Below are positions 42,253 to 51,123 of a stretch of DNA of 64,000 bases, piece by piece. A program made the position numbers and the translations under genes. The stretch is from Ornithinibacillus caprae (GTDB taxonomy: Bacteria > Bacillota > Bacilli > Bacillales > Amphibacillaceae). The notes under the pieces are model-generated. The model ran no database searches. It saw only the letters and a program-made list of their open reading frames with translations, and was not told where the DNA came from. The stretch lies in the NCBI RefSeq assembly GCF_009728145.1, contig NZ_WOCA01000007.1:1-64000 (forward strand). The letters are read 5' to 3'. Within the stretch, counting starts at the first letter, position 1. The number at the start of each line of letters is the position of its first letter.

Positions 42253-43545
42253 TTAATGTGCTGGGAAATAAATCATTTGAATCAAGAAAATAATACCAAA
42301 TACATAGAGTAACCAATGTACTTCTTTACCTTTACCTCTAGCAAGCTTTAGGACAGGGTACGTAATAAATCCGATTGCTATCCCTGTTGCAATACTTGAC
42401 GTAAATGGCATTGTCAGTATAATCGCAAACGCTGGAAATGCCTCATCAAATGACTTCCAGGCAATTCTTGATAATCCTTCCATCATAAAAGTTCCTACAA
42501 TAATAAGGACTGGTGCAGTAATTGCAGGGATACTCGATATGACACTAATAACTGGAGTAAAGAAGATCGAAAGGAAAAATAATACTGCAACAACTACTGA
42601 AGTTAATCCAGTTCTTCCACCAGCTGCTACACCTGATGTAGACTCTATATAAGCTGTAGAAGGACTGGTACCAAACGTAGATCCAACTGTTGTTGCTGTA
42701 GCATCCGCTAGTAAAGCTTGTTTAGCCCGTGGCATCTTTCCATTTTTCATAAAACCAGCTTGTTCAGCTACTCCAATCATTGTTCCAGTTGTATCAAATA
42801 TTGTGACTAATAAAAACGCGAAAACTACTGTGTAAAGTCCGTGTGTAAACACACCCGCAATATCGATATCGAAGAAAACAGGTGATGGTGGCACAGAAAC
42901 AAATCCCTCAGTAAAATTTAACTGCCCTGACATATAGGCAATTATACCAGTTACAATCATTCCTAAGAATAAAGCGCCTTTTACATTCAATACGTACAAA
43001 ATGATTGTTACAAATAGACCTACTATAGTAAGAATGATCATTGGATCATGTAAATCGCCCATTCCAACAATAGTCTCTTCGTTTGGAACAACAATTCCTG
43101 AGTTTCTTAATCCAACAAAAGCGATAAATAACCCTATACCAGAGGTTATTCCATATTTCAGTGAAGCTGGTATTGCTTCAATTAATGTTTCTCTAAGTTT
43201 TGTAAGACTTAAAAGGATAAATATAAGACCTGCTAAAAATACAGCACCAAACACAATTTGATAGGATAACCCTTGTGCACCTACAACACTTGCAAAATAA
43301 GCATTTAACCCCATTCCTGGTGCAATTGCAATAGGATAGTTCGCAAACAAAGCCATAAAAAGTGTACCAACAACGGCAGCAATCACCGTTGCCATAAATA
43401 CTTGATCAAACGGAACTCCGGCAGAAGAAAGAATTGCAGGATTTACAACGACAATATAAACCATAGTCAAAAAGGTCGTCACTCCAGCAGTAATTTCTGT
43501 TCGGATATCTGTATTATTTTGTTTTAGTTTAAAGAAATTACTCAT
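42253..43545 (-). CDS. NCS2/AzgA-type purine permease (PbuG-like)
   Basis: The ~430-aa transporter for hypoxanthine/guanine or adenine has about 13 spans. It has the AzgA-type opening FKLKQNNTDIRTEITAGVTT and then FLTMVYIVVVNPAIL, IAPGMGLNAYFA, FDTTGTMIGVAEQAG and GTSPSTAYIESTSGVAAGGR. The length matches PbuG/PbuO. The ATG at 43545 (MSNFFKLK) aligns with family starts; the frame is open 27 codons upstream but that part would be promoter. Two PurBox-like sites and a sigma-A promoter lie upstream, supporting PurR control and a purine substrate. Confidence 0.9.
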   Translation of the reverse strand: MSNFFKLKQNNTDIRTEITAGVTTFLTMVYIVVVNPAILSSAGVPFDQVFMATVIAAVVGTLFMALFANYPIAIAPGMGLNAYFASVVGAQGLSYQIVFGAVFLAGLIFILLSLTKLRETLIEAIPASLKYGITSGIGLFIAFVGLRNSGIVVPNEETIVGMGDLHDPMIILTIVGLFVTIILYVLNVKGALFLGMIVTGIIAYMSGQLNFTEGFVSVPPSPVFFDIDIAGVFTHGLYTVVFAFLLVTIFDTTGTMIGVAEQAGFMKNGKMPRAKQALLADATATTVGSTFGTSPSTAYIESTSGVAAGGRTGLTSVVVAVLFFLSIFFTPVISVISSIPAITAPVLIIVGTFMMEGLSRIAWKSFDEAFPAFAIILTMPFTSSIATGIAIGFITYPVLKLARGKGKEVHWLLYVFGIIFLIQMIYFPAH

Positions 43546-43558
43546 TAAAAACACCATT

Positions 43559-43602
43559 CTTTCCGAATAATAATTACAACAAATACTATAATATTCGTTT
43601 TT
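43559..43602 (-). promoter_or_regulatory. Paired PurR box-like sites
   Basis: Box 1, AAAAACGAATATT on the minus strand (43590-43602), and box 2 in opposite orientation, CTTTCCGAATAAT on the plus strand (43559-43571), each match 11 of 13 positions of the Bacillus PurBox AWWWCCGAACWWT. They are 18 bp apart, and box 1 overlaps the -10 element. Confidence 0.6.
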
Positions 43603-43616
43603 AACTCCTTTTTCAA
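43588..43616 (-). promoter_or_regulatory. Sigma-A promoter of the purine permease gene
   Basis: TTGAAA (43611-43616) and TATTAT (43588-43593) are 17 bp apart. The leader would be only about 35-40 nt, leaving no room for a purine riboswitch. Confidence 0.65.
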
Positions 43617-43639
43617 TGATTTTCACTTATTTTTATGAT

Positions 43640-44070
43640 TTCTCCTGGCAATAACCGAGTAATATCTACATAATTTCTAGCTATATGTAGGTGGTTTCCA
43701 CTGTCACGGCTCCCTCCTGGACAAAACGAAACTGCACATGTGTCTTATAGTAACGCTTCGCAAGAGTTTCCTCAGCACAAGGGAGCAAGGAAGGTTAATC
43801 TCCCTCATGGACGTTTTCTCACATTTTGCATTCAATTTGTCCGTGACTACCTTTCATCATATAGCTCCAGCCTCACTACGGTACTTCAGACACATGCTGT
43901 TCCCGCTGGACTAGGAAGGCATCGGGGGAGACCCACATAGATACACTTGTGTCTACTAACTTAGCCTACGAAGTATTAACCCAAGCAACTGTAAAATCGA
44001 ATAGAAGCTGATTAAACGGGATGTCTCCATTGTACTGGATGTGAAAGCGAAATGTATTTTCGGAGTGTTT
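43640..44070 (+). repeat. Dispersed intergenic element, copy C
   Basis: It shares with copy B the left flank CCTGGCAATAA (near 43645; copy B near 29869), the core CATGCTGTTCCC (43893-43904) and the right arm GAAAGCGAAATGTATTTTCG (from 44043). Much of the inside has diverged. It fills the gap between the purine permease promoter and the odhB terminator. Boundaries are approximate. Confidence 0.65.
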
Positions 44071-44139
44071 GAGCTATATGTTGCCGTTTATTCTATGTAA
44101 ATATTCATTATTACTGAGTAAAAACATCTGTCCAAACAT

Positions 44140-44178
44140 CAAAAAAACCTCGCAATGACATATCATCATTACGAGGTT
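44140..44178 (-). terminator. Terminator of the odhAB operon
   Basis: AACCTCGCAATGA (44146-44158) pairs with TCATTACGAGGTT (44166-44178), 13 pairs with one wobble, then a T-run on the minus strand. Confidence 0.9.
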
Positions 44179-44196
44179 TCTAAAATAAATTTCGTA

Positions 44197-45465
44197 TTAA
44201 CCTTCTAACAATAGATCATAAGGATCTTCTAGTAGTTGTTTTACACGTACTAGGAATTGTACTGCTTCTTTTCCATCAACAATACGGTGGTCATAAGATA
44301 GTGCTAGGTACATCATTGGACGAACTTCAATCGAATCATCCGGCATTACTACCGCACGTTTTTGAATGTTATGCATCCCTAAAATACCTACCTGTGGTGC
44401 ATTTAAGATTGGAGTAGATAGCATAGAACCGAATGTTCCACCATTCGTAATAGTAAATGTTCCACCTTGAAGATCATTTAATCCTAATGCTTTATCCCGA
44501 GCTTTTTTACCAAGGTTTGCAATCTCGCGTTCAACACCAGCAAAGTCTAGACGATCAGCATCACGTACTACTGGTACAACTAATCCATCATCAGTAGAAA
44601 CGGCAATACCAATATCATAAAATTTCTTAATGACTATTTCATTACCTTGGATTTCCGCATTTAATAGTGGGAAGTCTTTCAAAGCACCAACAACTGCCTT
44701 CGTAAAGAATGACATGAAACCAAGTTTTACCCCATGTTTATCCACGAATTTTTCTTTACGCTCACTACGAAGCTTCATTACATTAGTTAAGTCTACTTCA
44801 TTAAATGTAGTTAACATTGCAGCTGTTTGCTGTGCTTCTACTAAGCGATTAGCAATTGTTTGACGACGACGAGTCATTTTCACTCGTTCAACTGGTTTAT
44901 CAAACTCTGTTTTTTCCACAGACTTTGGTTCTTCTTTTTTAGCTGGTTTTGCTTCTGCTTTTGGCTCATTAGCTGCTTTAGCTGCAGCATCCACATCTTC
45001 TGGACGAACTCTTCCTAAAGGATCACGTGGAGTAATAGCGCTAAGATCAATGTTTAATTCACGAGCTCTCTTTCTTGCTGCAGGGGATGCAATCACATCA
45101 TGCTTAGATGACTCTTCTTGCACCTCTTCTTTTGGTGGAGCTGCTTCTGTTTTTTCTTCTACTTTTGGTTCTTCTTTTACTTCTTCTTTTGGCGTTGCCT
45201 CAGGAGCAGGTGAATCTGCTGTTGCTTCCCCTTCTTCACTTACTTTTCCGATCACGTCTCCAACTTCGACGTCATCTCCCTCTTCGCGAACAACTTCAGT
45301 CAGAACTCCAGAAACCTCTGCATTTACTTCTACATTAACTTTATCTGTTTCAAGTTCAACAACAGGGTCTCCTTTTTCAACTTTATCCCCTACTTTTACT
45401 AACCATTCGGCAATTGTTCCTTCTGTTATGGACTCAGCTAGTTCTGGTACTTTAATTTCTTTCAC
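44197..45465 (-). CDS. odhB: Dihydrolipoyl succinyltransferase, E2 of 2-oxoglutarate dehydrogenase
   Basis: The 422-aa E2 core of the TCA-cycle 2-oxoglutarate dehydrogenase complex has, in order, a lipoyl domain with K42 in [11 protein letters not shown], a Pro/Glu/Lys-rich linker (about 75-120), and the peripheral subunit-binding domain [21 protein letters not shown] second linker and the catalytic domain follow, with the active-site motif [12 protein letters not shown]. The start is GTG after TTAGGAGG, inside the 3' end of odhA, so translation is coupled. E3 is not in the operon, as in B. subtilis. Confidence 0.96.
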   Translation of the reverse strand: MKEIKVPELAESITEGTIAEWLVKVGDKVEKGDPVVELETDKVNVEVNAEVSGVLTEVVREEGDDVEVGDVIGKVSEEGEATADSPAPEATPKEEVKEEPKVEEKTEAAPPKEEVQEESSKHDVIASPAARKRARELNIDLSAITPRDPLGRVRPEDVDAAAKAANEPKAEAKPAKKEEPKSVEKTEFDKPVERVKMTRRRQTIANRLVEAQQTAAMLTTFNEVDLTNVMKLRSERKEKFVDKHGVKLGFMSFFTKAVVGALKDFPLLNAEIQGNEIVIKKFYDIGIAVSTDDGLVVPVVRDADRLDFAGVEREIANLGKKARDKALGLNDLQGGTFTITNGGTFGSMLSTPILNAPQVGILGMHNIQKRAVVMPDDSIEVRPMMYLALSYDHRIVDGKEAVQFLVRVKQLLEDPYDLLLEG

Positions 45466-48319
45466 TAGAATCTCCTCCTAAGCTCAAGTTAATTGCTTGT
45501 TGTATAATTTGTTGTTGCTCGTGTTTATGAACATTTGGTTCCCCAACAGCTGGTGCTGATCGCTTTGGACGACCAATGTAGCGTAATGTTTGACCTTCTT
45601 GTAATAAATCTCTCAAGTAGTCATCTACAAAATCCCAAGCTCCCATATTTTTAGGCTCTTCTTGTACCCAGACAATTTCCTCTAAATTCGGAAGTTCTTT
45701 TACTACTTTTTCCAATTCCTTTTTCGGGAATGGATAAATTTGCTCTACTCTTACAGCACGTAGCCAGTCAAATTTTTCTTCTGAATTTAATATAGCTTCT
45801 TCAATATCAACCATTATTTTTCCACTACCAACTAATAATCGCTTCGCATTTTTCTTGCTTACTTTAAGGTTTGGTTGATTACGTAATGATTGAAATTTTC
45901 CTTCCGTAAATTCCTTCGCTTCCGAAGCAATCATTTGGTTACGTAACAAACTACTCTTAGGTGTCATGATTACTAGCGGGCGTGCTTCTTCACGTCCGCG
46001 TAACGCTGCCTGTCTTCGAAGAACATGGAAAAACTGTGCAGATGATGTAACATAAGCTACAATCCAGTTATTTTCAGCTGCCATTTGTAAGAATCGCTCA
46101 AGTCTAGCACTAGAATGCTCCGGACCTTGCCCTTCATAACCATGTGGTAACAACATAACCATATTTGATTTATCGCCCCACTTCGCACGAGCTGCGGAGA
46201 TGAACTGATCAAACACTACTTGAGCTGCGTTTGCGAAATCACCAAATTGAGCTTCCCAAAGTACGAGCGTGTTTGGTGAGTGAACACTATATCCATACTC
46301 AAACCCAAGTACTCCTGCTTCAGACAATGGGCTATTACGAATATCAAAGGAGGCATTCACATCATCTAAGCCATGCATAATACAATATTTTTCATTCGTC
46401 TCCGTATCATTTAATACTGCATGACGATGAGCAAACGTACCACGTTCTGAATCCTGCCCTGTTAAACGAATTGGAATTCCGTCCTGTAAAATCGATGCAT
46501 AAGCTAACGCCTCACCTGCACCCCAGTCAGCTTTATTGCCGTCTTTAAGAGCATCTTTACGTCGCTTTAATATTCTACTTAACTTCTTATTTTCGTTAAA
46601 ACCTTCCGGACGTTTTAACATTCCCTCATTTAAAGCTTCAAGTTTTTCTAGTGAAACTGCTGTATCAAATTGATTTAAATCTGCATTCAATGCTTCAGGA
46701 ATCGGTTGACACTCAACTTTACGAGCATTATTTTCTTTCATGCTGTTATAAACTTCTTTCAGTTTACTTTCAACTTGATCCTTCATTTGATTAAATTCAG
46801 CTTCAGAAACGATACCCTTTTCCGCTAATACGTTCGCAAATACATTTGCTGCTGTAGGGTGTCTATCGATTTCCTTATATAATTTAGGCTGAGTCATTCT
46901 TGGCTCATCCATTTCGTTATGTCCATAACGACGGTAACCAACTAAGTCAATAAGAAAATCTTTATTGAATTTTTTACGGTATTCATATGCAACTTTAATA
47001 GCCGACACACAAGCAACTGGATCGTCAGCATTTACATGAATAATTGGTATTTCAAATCCCTTCGCTAAATCACTTGCATAGCGAGTTGAACGGCCATCCT
47101 CTTGATCTGTTGTGTACCCTACTAAGTTATTTGCAATGATATGTAGTGTACCACCTGTTGAATATCCAGGTAGATTAGCTAAATTCAAGGTTTCAGCTAC
47201 TACCCCTTCACCAATAAATGCTGCATCCCCGTGAATTAATACAGGAATCGCCTTATTGACATCTTGTTTTGGATATCCAGATGTTGATCGATCATCTTGT
47301 GCTGCACGAGCAAACCCTTCTACCACTGGATTTACAAACTCAAGATGCGACGGGTTATGCGCCAAGGCAATTCGTGTAGTTGTTTCCTCCCCGTCTACCA
47401 CTTCTTTTACAGCACCAAAGTGATATTTAACATCACCAGTCCAACCATAATTGATTCCCCTTGAACCTTCAGAAGGAATTAACTCTTTATTCGGTGAATG
47501 ATGGAACTCAGAAAAAATCTTATCCATAGGTTTACCGAGTACATGTGCTAACACACTTAATCTTCCTCGGTGAGCCATTCCCATCATAATATTTTCTACT
47601 CTATCTTGGATTGCATATTTTACAATTCCATCAAGCATCGGCACCATGGATTCTAATCCTTCAATGGAGAAACGTTTTTGTCCGACAAATGTTTTAGATA
47701 AGAATCCTTCAAATCCTTCAACCTGTGCTAGACGGTCTAATAATTGTTTTTTCTCTTCATTTGATAAATCTAGGCGCGCTTCACCTGATTCAATTACATT
47801 TAATAACCAATCACGTTCATCCTCATTATTAACATGATCATATTCGAACGTAATCGTACCTGTATAATACTTTTTCAATTCCTTAACAACATCTAAACCA
47901 TTTGTGACATTGTTAGGTGCTTTTTCCCATAACCAAGTTGCTGGGATAGATCTTAAATCTTCATCATTTAAACCATATGTTTTTGGATCTACCAAGTCAG
48001 ATGTGCGTTCCTTTTGCAGTCCAACTGCATAAATATCCGCCTCCAAATGACCAAAACGACGAATAGCCTCAACAAGTTTCATTGCTGAGGTAAGTTTCTT
48101 CACATCTTTTATAGAAGTAGATTGAGAATTTTCTTGTATCACACCTTTTGTTTGATACAACCAATCCGGAGCCCCGTACTGATCGAATAATTCTTTAATC
48201 GATGGATCAACTGCTTGAGGGTCCTCTTTATATAACTCATATTGTTCCTCTACATACCCCATGTTTGGACCATAAAATTCTCCCCAGAATCTTTCTGCAG
48301 ATTCTTCATTCTGTGCCAC
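45452..48319 (-). CDS. odhA: 2-oxoglutarate dehydrogenase E1 component
   Basis: The 955-aa thiamine diphosphate enzyme decarboxylates 2-oxoglutarate and passes the succinyl group to OdhB. Characteristic motifs include [58 protein letters not shown] and [20 protein letters not shown]. The start is GTG (48317-48319) after GGGGG. It overlaps odhB by 14 bp. A cre-like site about 36 bp upstream suggests carbon catabolite repression, as known for odhAB in B. subtilis. Confidence 0.97.
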   Translation of the reverse strand: MAQNEESAERFWGEFYGPNMGYVEEQYELYKEDPQAVDPSIKELFDQYGAPDWLYQTKGVIQENSQSTSIKDVKKLTSAMKLVEAIRRFGHLEADIYAVGLQKERTSDLVDPKTYGLNDEDLRSIPATWLWEKAPNNVTNGLDVVKELKKYYTGTITFEYDHVNNEDERDWLLNVIESGEARLDLSNEEKKQLLDRLAQVEGFEGFLSKTFVGQKRFSIEGLESMVPMLDGIVKYAIQDRVENIMMGMAHRGRLSVLAHVLGKPMDKIFSEFHHSPNKELIPSEGSRGINYGWTGDVKYHFGAVKEVVDGEETTTRIALAHNPSHLEFVNPVVEGFARAAQDDRSTSGYPKQDVNKAIPVLIHGDAAFIGEGVVAETLNLANLPGYSTGGTLHIIANNLVGYTTDQEDGRSTRYASDLAKGFEIPIIHVNADDPVACVSAIKVAYEYRKKFNKDFLIDLVGYRRYGHNEMDEPRMTQPKLYKEIDRHPTAANVFANVLAEKGIVSEAEFNQMKDQVESKLKEVYNSMKENNARKVECQPIPEALNADLNQFDTAVSLEKLEALNEGMLKRPEGFNENKKLSRILKRRKDALKDGNKADWGAGEALAYASILQDGIPIRLTGQDSERGTFAHRHAVLNDTETNEKYCIMHGLDDVNASFDIRNSPLSEAGVLGFEYGYSVHSPNTLVLWEAQFGDFANAAQVVFDQFISAARAKWGDKSNMVMLLPHGYEGQGPEHSSARLERFLQMAAENNWIVAYVTSSAQFFHVLRRQAALRGREEARPLVIMTPKSSLLRNQMIASEAKEFTEGKFQSLRNQPNLKVSKKNAKRLLVGSGKIMVDIEEAILNSEEKFDWLRAVRVEQIYPFPKKELEKVVKELPNLEEIVWVQEEPKNMGAWDFVDDYLRDLLQEGQTLRYIGRPKRSAPAVGEPNVHKHEQQQIIQQAINLSLGGDSSERN

Positions 48320-48354
48320 GTCTTATACCCCCATTTGAAGTTAACTTTCTCCGT

Positions 48355-48368
48355 TGTAAACGGTTTTA
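48355..48368. promoter_or_regulatory. Catabolite-responsive element-like site before odhA
   Basis: TGTAAACGGTTTTA matches the cre consensus TGWNANCGNTNWCA at all but one defined position (T for C near the end). It is centred about 42 bp upstream of the odhA start codon. Confidence 0.5.
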
Positions 48369-48591
48369 AATTCATTATTTCCCATTATAGAACTCAGGAA
48401 TCACTTCATCAACTAATATACCTTATTTTACGTAAGAGAACAATATATCTTGGTTGGATTATGCAAATTATTTTCATTTCTTTAAAATATGTATGTTTTT
48501 TTGACTAATCTTGACGAAAAGTGATTAAATATTCAAAAGAATGTATAAAGTAAAATGCTAAAGTTGTTCACTAAATTTCCATTTCTTCTAG

Positions 48592-48620
48592 TTCACATTA
48601 TAGACATTATTCGGTATAAT
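48592..48620 (+). promoter_or_regulatory. Sigma-A promoter of the 33-codon gene
   Basis: TTCACA (48592-48597) and TATAAT (48615-48620) are 17 bp apart, about 65 bp before the small gene. Confidence 0.65.
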
Positions 48621-48685
48621 AAGGGCAGAATATATTGTAATAATTATTTTACATATGGAATCTGTACTTTTGAGGAGGGCATAAA

Positions 48686-48787
48686 ATGAAATTAGCATTG
48701 ATCCTTGGTGTAATTGTCGTATTCATTACTTCTATGTTTACTTCTGGGTATGAAGCAAAACCAGGAGTACCAAAGAATAATCAATAA
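48686..48787 (+). CDS. Small membrane protein, 33 aa
   Basis: A 33-codon gene reads MKLALILGVIVVFITSMFTS then GYEAKPGVPKNNQ. It has one hydrophobic segment with no charged residue after Lys2, then a short polar tail, so it may be a tiny membrane protein or a cleaved peptide. Support for a real gene is strong: a TTGAGGAGGGC ribosome site, a TATAAT promoter and a 13-bp terminator hairpin right after the stop codon. It stands alone between the divergent odhA and convergent trmL genes. I do not recognise a named family. Confidence 0.8.
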   Translation: MKLALILGVIVVFITSMFTSGYEAKPGVPKNNQ

Positions 48788-48796
48788 TGAACAACC

Positions 48797-48829
48797 AAAA
48801 TCCGTCATGTTTATTCATGACGGATTTTC
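48797..48829. terminator. Bidirectional terminator after the 33-codon gene
   Basis: AAAATCCGTCATG (48797-48809) pairs perfectly with CATGACGGATTTT (48816-48828). It also ends the trmL transcript. Confidence 0.92.
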
Positions 48830-48830
48830 T

Positions 48831-49304
48831 TTATGTCATATGTGGAAATCCTTGTTGCCTTAATGCCTCATAAATGATGATCGCTGCTGTGTTCGATAAA
48901 TTTAACGAACGGACTTTATCATTCATATGGATCCGTAAGCACTGATCTTCTTTACCAACTAACAAACTCTTCGGTATCCCATCTGTCTCTCGCCCGAAGA
49001 CAAATAATATATCCTCTTCAGTATTGCTAAAATCAAAATCTGTATAATGCTTTGTTCCAAAGTTTTCAATATAATAAAATGATCCATTCGGATAACGATC
49101 ATACAACTCCTCAATCGAATTATACTCTTGGATATCTACATTTTTCCAATAGTCCAGGCCAGCACGACGTACCATTTTATCATCGGTCGAAAATCCTAAT
49201 GGATGAATTAAATGAAGTGTAACATCCGTTGCCAAACAAGTTCTAGCTATATTTCCTGTATTTGCAGGTATTTCTGGTTGATATAGTACTACGTGTAAAC
49301 TCAC
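48831..49304 (-). CDS. trmL: tRNA (cytidine/uridine-34 2'-O)-methyltransferase
   Basis: The 157-aa SPOUT-class enzyme methylates the ribose of the wobble base in certain leucine tRNAs. It has the family start HVVLYQPEIPANTGNIARTC, LIHPLGF, the knot motifs LFVFGRETDGIP and IHMNDKVRSLNLSNTAAIIIYEAL. The length equals that of B. subtilis CspR/TrmL. The start is GTG behind AAGGAGA. It is the last gene of a unit with yhbB and queG, the same neighbours as in B. subtilis. Confidence 0.94.
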   Translation of the reverse strand: MSLHVVLYQPEIPANTGNIARTCLATDVTLHLIHPLGFSTDDKMVRRAGLDYWKNVDIQEYNSIEELYDRYPNGSFYYIENFGTKHYTDFDFSNTEEDILFVFGRETDGIPKSLLVGKEDQCLRIHMNDKVRSLNLSNTAAIIIYEALRQQGFPHMT

Positions 49305-49347
49305 TGCTCATTCTCCTTGCTATTATGTTAACTTTTATATTATAACA

Positions 49348-50196
49348 CTACTCACCAATTCGGAAAAACTTGTATTTTATGTTTGGTGTATAAGCAGTAG
49401 AATCCTCATAAGACCAGTAGCGATGGCGACTATTATCTGTATGTGCATTCACTAATGGCATCCGATGATTGTCTTTAGATACAACAATTGTGTTATGATC
49501 CCATCTACCATCGCCTTCAAAATCATAACAAATAATGTCACCTGGAGAAAGTTCACTAGCAGATGCAACTTCTGTCCCCTTTAACCCTTGAGTAGAACCA
49601 CTTAGGTACCAACGCAACGAATGGGCGACAGACCAGCTATAGCTCCAGTTATTATTTTGGTACCACCACCCCTGATTTCTATTCGGTGCACCACGCATCG
49701 GTGCTCCCCCTGCTCTTAAACATTGTGATACATAGTTGGTACAATCTACATCAAATTTTCTGTATTCAGGATTATAGCTATTCCACCAGCGCTCCGCATA
49801 TTGTACTGCCGCCATTCGATCATATGAAAAACGTTCTATATGCCCATTTCTAATTGATTCTGGGTCGACTTTTCCTTTCTCCACATCATCGTATGGCGTG
49901 GATATCTCTTGATGATCTAATAGTTGACCATCAACAAGTCTAAATTGATAAGCCTTCACATTTTCTTCCATATAAAAATGTTCTTCTTGCTTCATTAAAA
50001 ATGTTAAATGTAATAAATAGTTTACCGTTTCTCCATTTCTTAGATTCATACGTTGATAAATTCGACCATTCCCACTTATCCGGACAATATCAACTCCTCG
50101 TTTTTCACATAATTCTTTCTTTCGATTCCACCAACTACTATCATTGCGATCCGATTCTAAGTAATCCAGCCAAAGCGATTTTAATTTATCCATCAT
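49348..50196 (-). CDS. yhbB: YhbB-like amidase-domain protein
   Basis: The ~282-aa protein has a C-terminal putative amidase domain (about residues 125-280): FSYDRMAAVQYAERWW, catalytic-type Cys in DVDCTNYVSQCLRAGGAPM, and later His in RWDHNTIVV. This is an NlpC/P60-like papain fold (amidase_6). The N-terminal part resembles YhbB of B. subtilis, which also lies between queG (yhbA) and trmL. There is no signal peptide. The ATG at 50196 follows GGAGGGG; this site is within a hairpin. A cell-wall hydrolase role is suggested by the fold, but the lack of an export signal is odd. Confidence 0.82.
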   Translation of the reverse strand: MMDKLKSLWLDYLESDRNDSSWWNRKKELCEKRGVDIVRISGNGRIYQRMNLRNGETVNYLLHLTFLMKQEEHFYMEENVKAYQFRLVDGQLLDHQEISTPYDDVEKGKVDPESIRNGHIERFSYDRMAAVQYAERWWNSYNPEYRKFDVDCTNYVSQCLRAGGAPMRGAPNRNQGWWYQNNNWSYSWSVAHSLRWYLSGSTQGLKGTEVASASELSPGDIICYDFEGDGRWDHNTIVVSKDNHRMPLVNAHTDNSRHRYWSYEDSTAYTPNIKYKFFRIGE

Positions 50197-50202
50197 AAAA
50201 AT

Positions 50203-50229
50203 CCCCTCCACTATATGTATATGGAGGGG
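50203..50229 (-). promoter_or_regulatory. Hairpin sequestering the yhbB ribosome binding site
   Basis: On the minus strand CCCCTCCA (50222-50229) pairs perfectly with TGGAGGGG (50203-50210), which contains the yhbB ribosome site. The following ATTTTTATG also makes it look like a weak terminator. Confidence 0.6.
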
Positions 50230-50236
50230 AAGCTTG

Positions 50237-50533
50237 TCAAAGTTGTATTTGATACAGATAAAGTAAAAATCCAATTACTAAGTTAGGTATTGCAAATGTT
50301 GAAGTAATTAGGAAGAAATTCCTTCTCTTCCTCCGATCCTCTTCTGGTTCGGAATAATTAGCTTGCTGATGTCCTGATGTTGTAAATATTCCACCTATAA
50401 GCCCACTAATTAACACAAATACAATTCCAATCCCTAAAATAATTGAACGATATAGTTCAATGTTATTAGTAAAAAATCCTATTATCAATATAACAGTAGC
50501 CAGCGACAAACCAATGAAAAATGATTTTTTCAC
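50237..50533 (-). CDS. DUF5316-like small membrane protein
   Basis: The ~98-aa protein has three predicted spans: FFIGLSLATVILIIGFF, LGIGIVFVLISGLIGGIF and the C-terminal FAIPNLVIGFLLYLY. A polar loop, SEPEEDRRKRRNFF, lies between spans 2 and 3. The pattern resembles DUF5316 proteins of Bacillaceae, whose function is unknown. The GTG at 50533 follows AAAGGAT and is preferred to the TTG three codons upstream. It separates ogt from yhbB and would be an insertion in the otherwise Bacillus-like queG-yhbB-trmL order. The SD-masking hairpin follows it. Confidence 0.68.
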   Translation of the reverse strand: MKKSFFIGLSLATVILIIGFFTNNIELYRSIILGIGIVFVLISGLIGGIFTTSGHQQANYSEPEEDRRKRRNFFLITSTFAIPNLVIGFLLYLYQIQL

Positions 50534-50594
50534 AAATAACAATCCTTTCTATAAGCTAGCTACTAATCTATACGAAAAGGATTGATTAAATGTT

Positions 50595-51113
50595 TCATAA
50601 GTTAATGGATTCATGTGATAACAAGTATTCTTTCTTATCTAGACCTCCATTATATCCAACAAGTTTTCCATTTGCTCCAATAACCCGATGGCATGGAACG
50701 ATAATCGATAACGGATTTTTGTTTACCGCTCCACCAACTGCTCGAACTGCTTTTACATTGCCGATTGTTTGCGCAATATCTTTATATGATTTTGTTTCTC
50801 CAAATGGGATCGTATCATATAAAGCCTGCCATACTTTTAATTGAAAAGGAGTTCCATAGAATTTAAAGTTAATAGAAAAATTCTGATGATCATCACTAAA
50901 ATAGCCATTCAATTGTTCTACGACATGATTGACTTTTTTAGGCATATAAACGAATGTAACTTCCCCAATAAACTTGTTCGCCCAACCCATTAATTTATCT
51001 TCCAATGCAGTCATTGATCCATAATCGATCCGCACGATATTTTCCCCATTACTAATAATGACTATCGTACCGATTGGTGTATCTAGTTCTCCATAGTACA
51101 GAATGGTTTGCAT
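50595..51113 (-). CDS. ogt: Methylated-DNA-protein cysteine methyltransferase
   Basis: The ~172-aa DNA repair protein moves an alkyl group from O6-alkylguanine to its own cysteine. The active site IIVPCHRVIGANGKLVGYNGG is complete, preceded by the DNA-binding helix-turn-helix SYKDIAQTIGNVKAVRAVGGA. The N-terminal domain is of the Ogt type, without an Ada domain. The ATG at 51113 follows AGAGGG at 6 bases; the longer frame overlaps the queG stop codon and has no site. It lies 10 bp after queG. Confidence 0.92.
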   Translation of the reverse strand: MQTILYYGELDTPIGTIVIISNGENIVRIDYGSMTALEDKLMGWANKFIGEVTFVYMPKKVNHVVEQLNGYFSDDHQNFSINFKFYGTPFQLKVWQALYDTIPFGETKSYKDIAQTIGNVKAVRAVGGAVNKNPLSIIVPCHRVIGANGKLVGYNGGLDKKEYLLSHESINL

Positions 51114-51123
51114 GATTATCCCT

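Noticed and set aside
42045-43640. Purine riboswitch upstream of the purine or nucleoside permease
   Set aside because: Both promoters lie close to the start codons, leaving leaders too short for an aptamer, and no conserved aptamer core is seen.
43740-43940. 66-aa ORF inside dispersed element copy C
   Set aside because: It lies within the repeat, has no ribosome site and no homologous frame in copy A or B.
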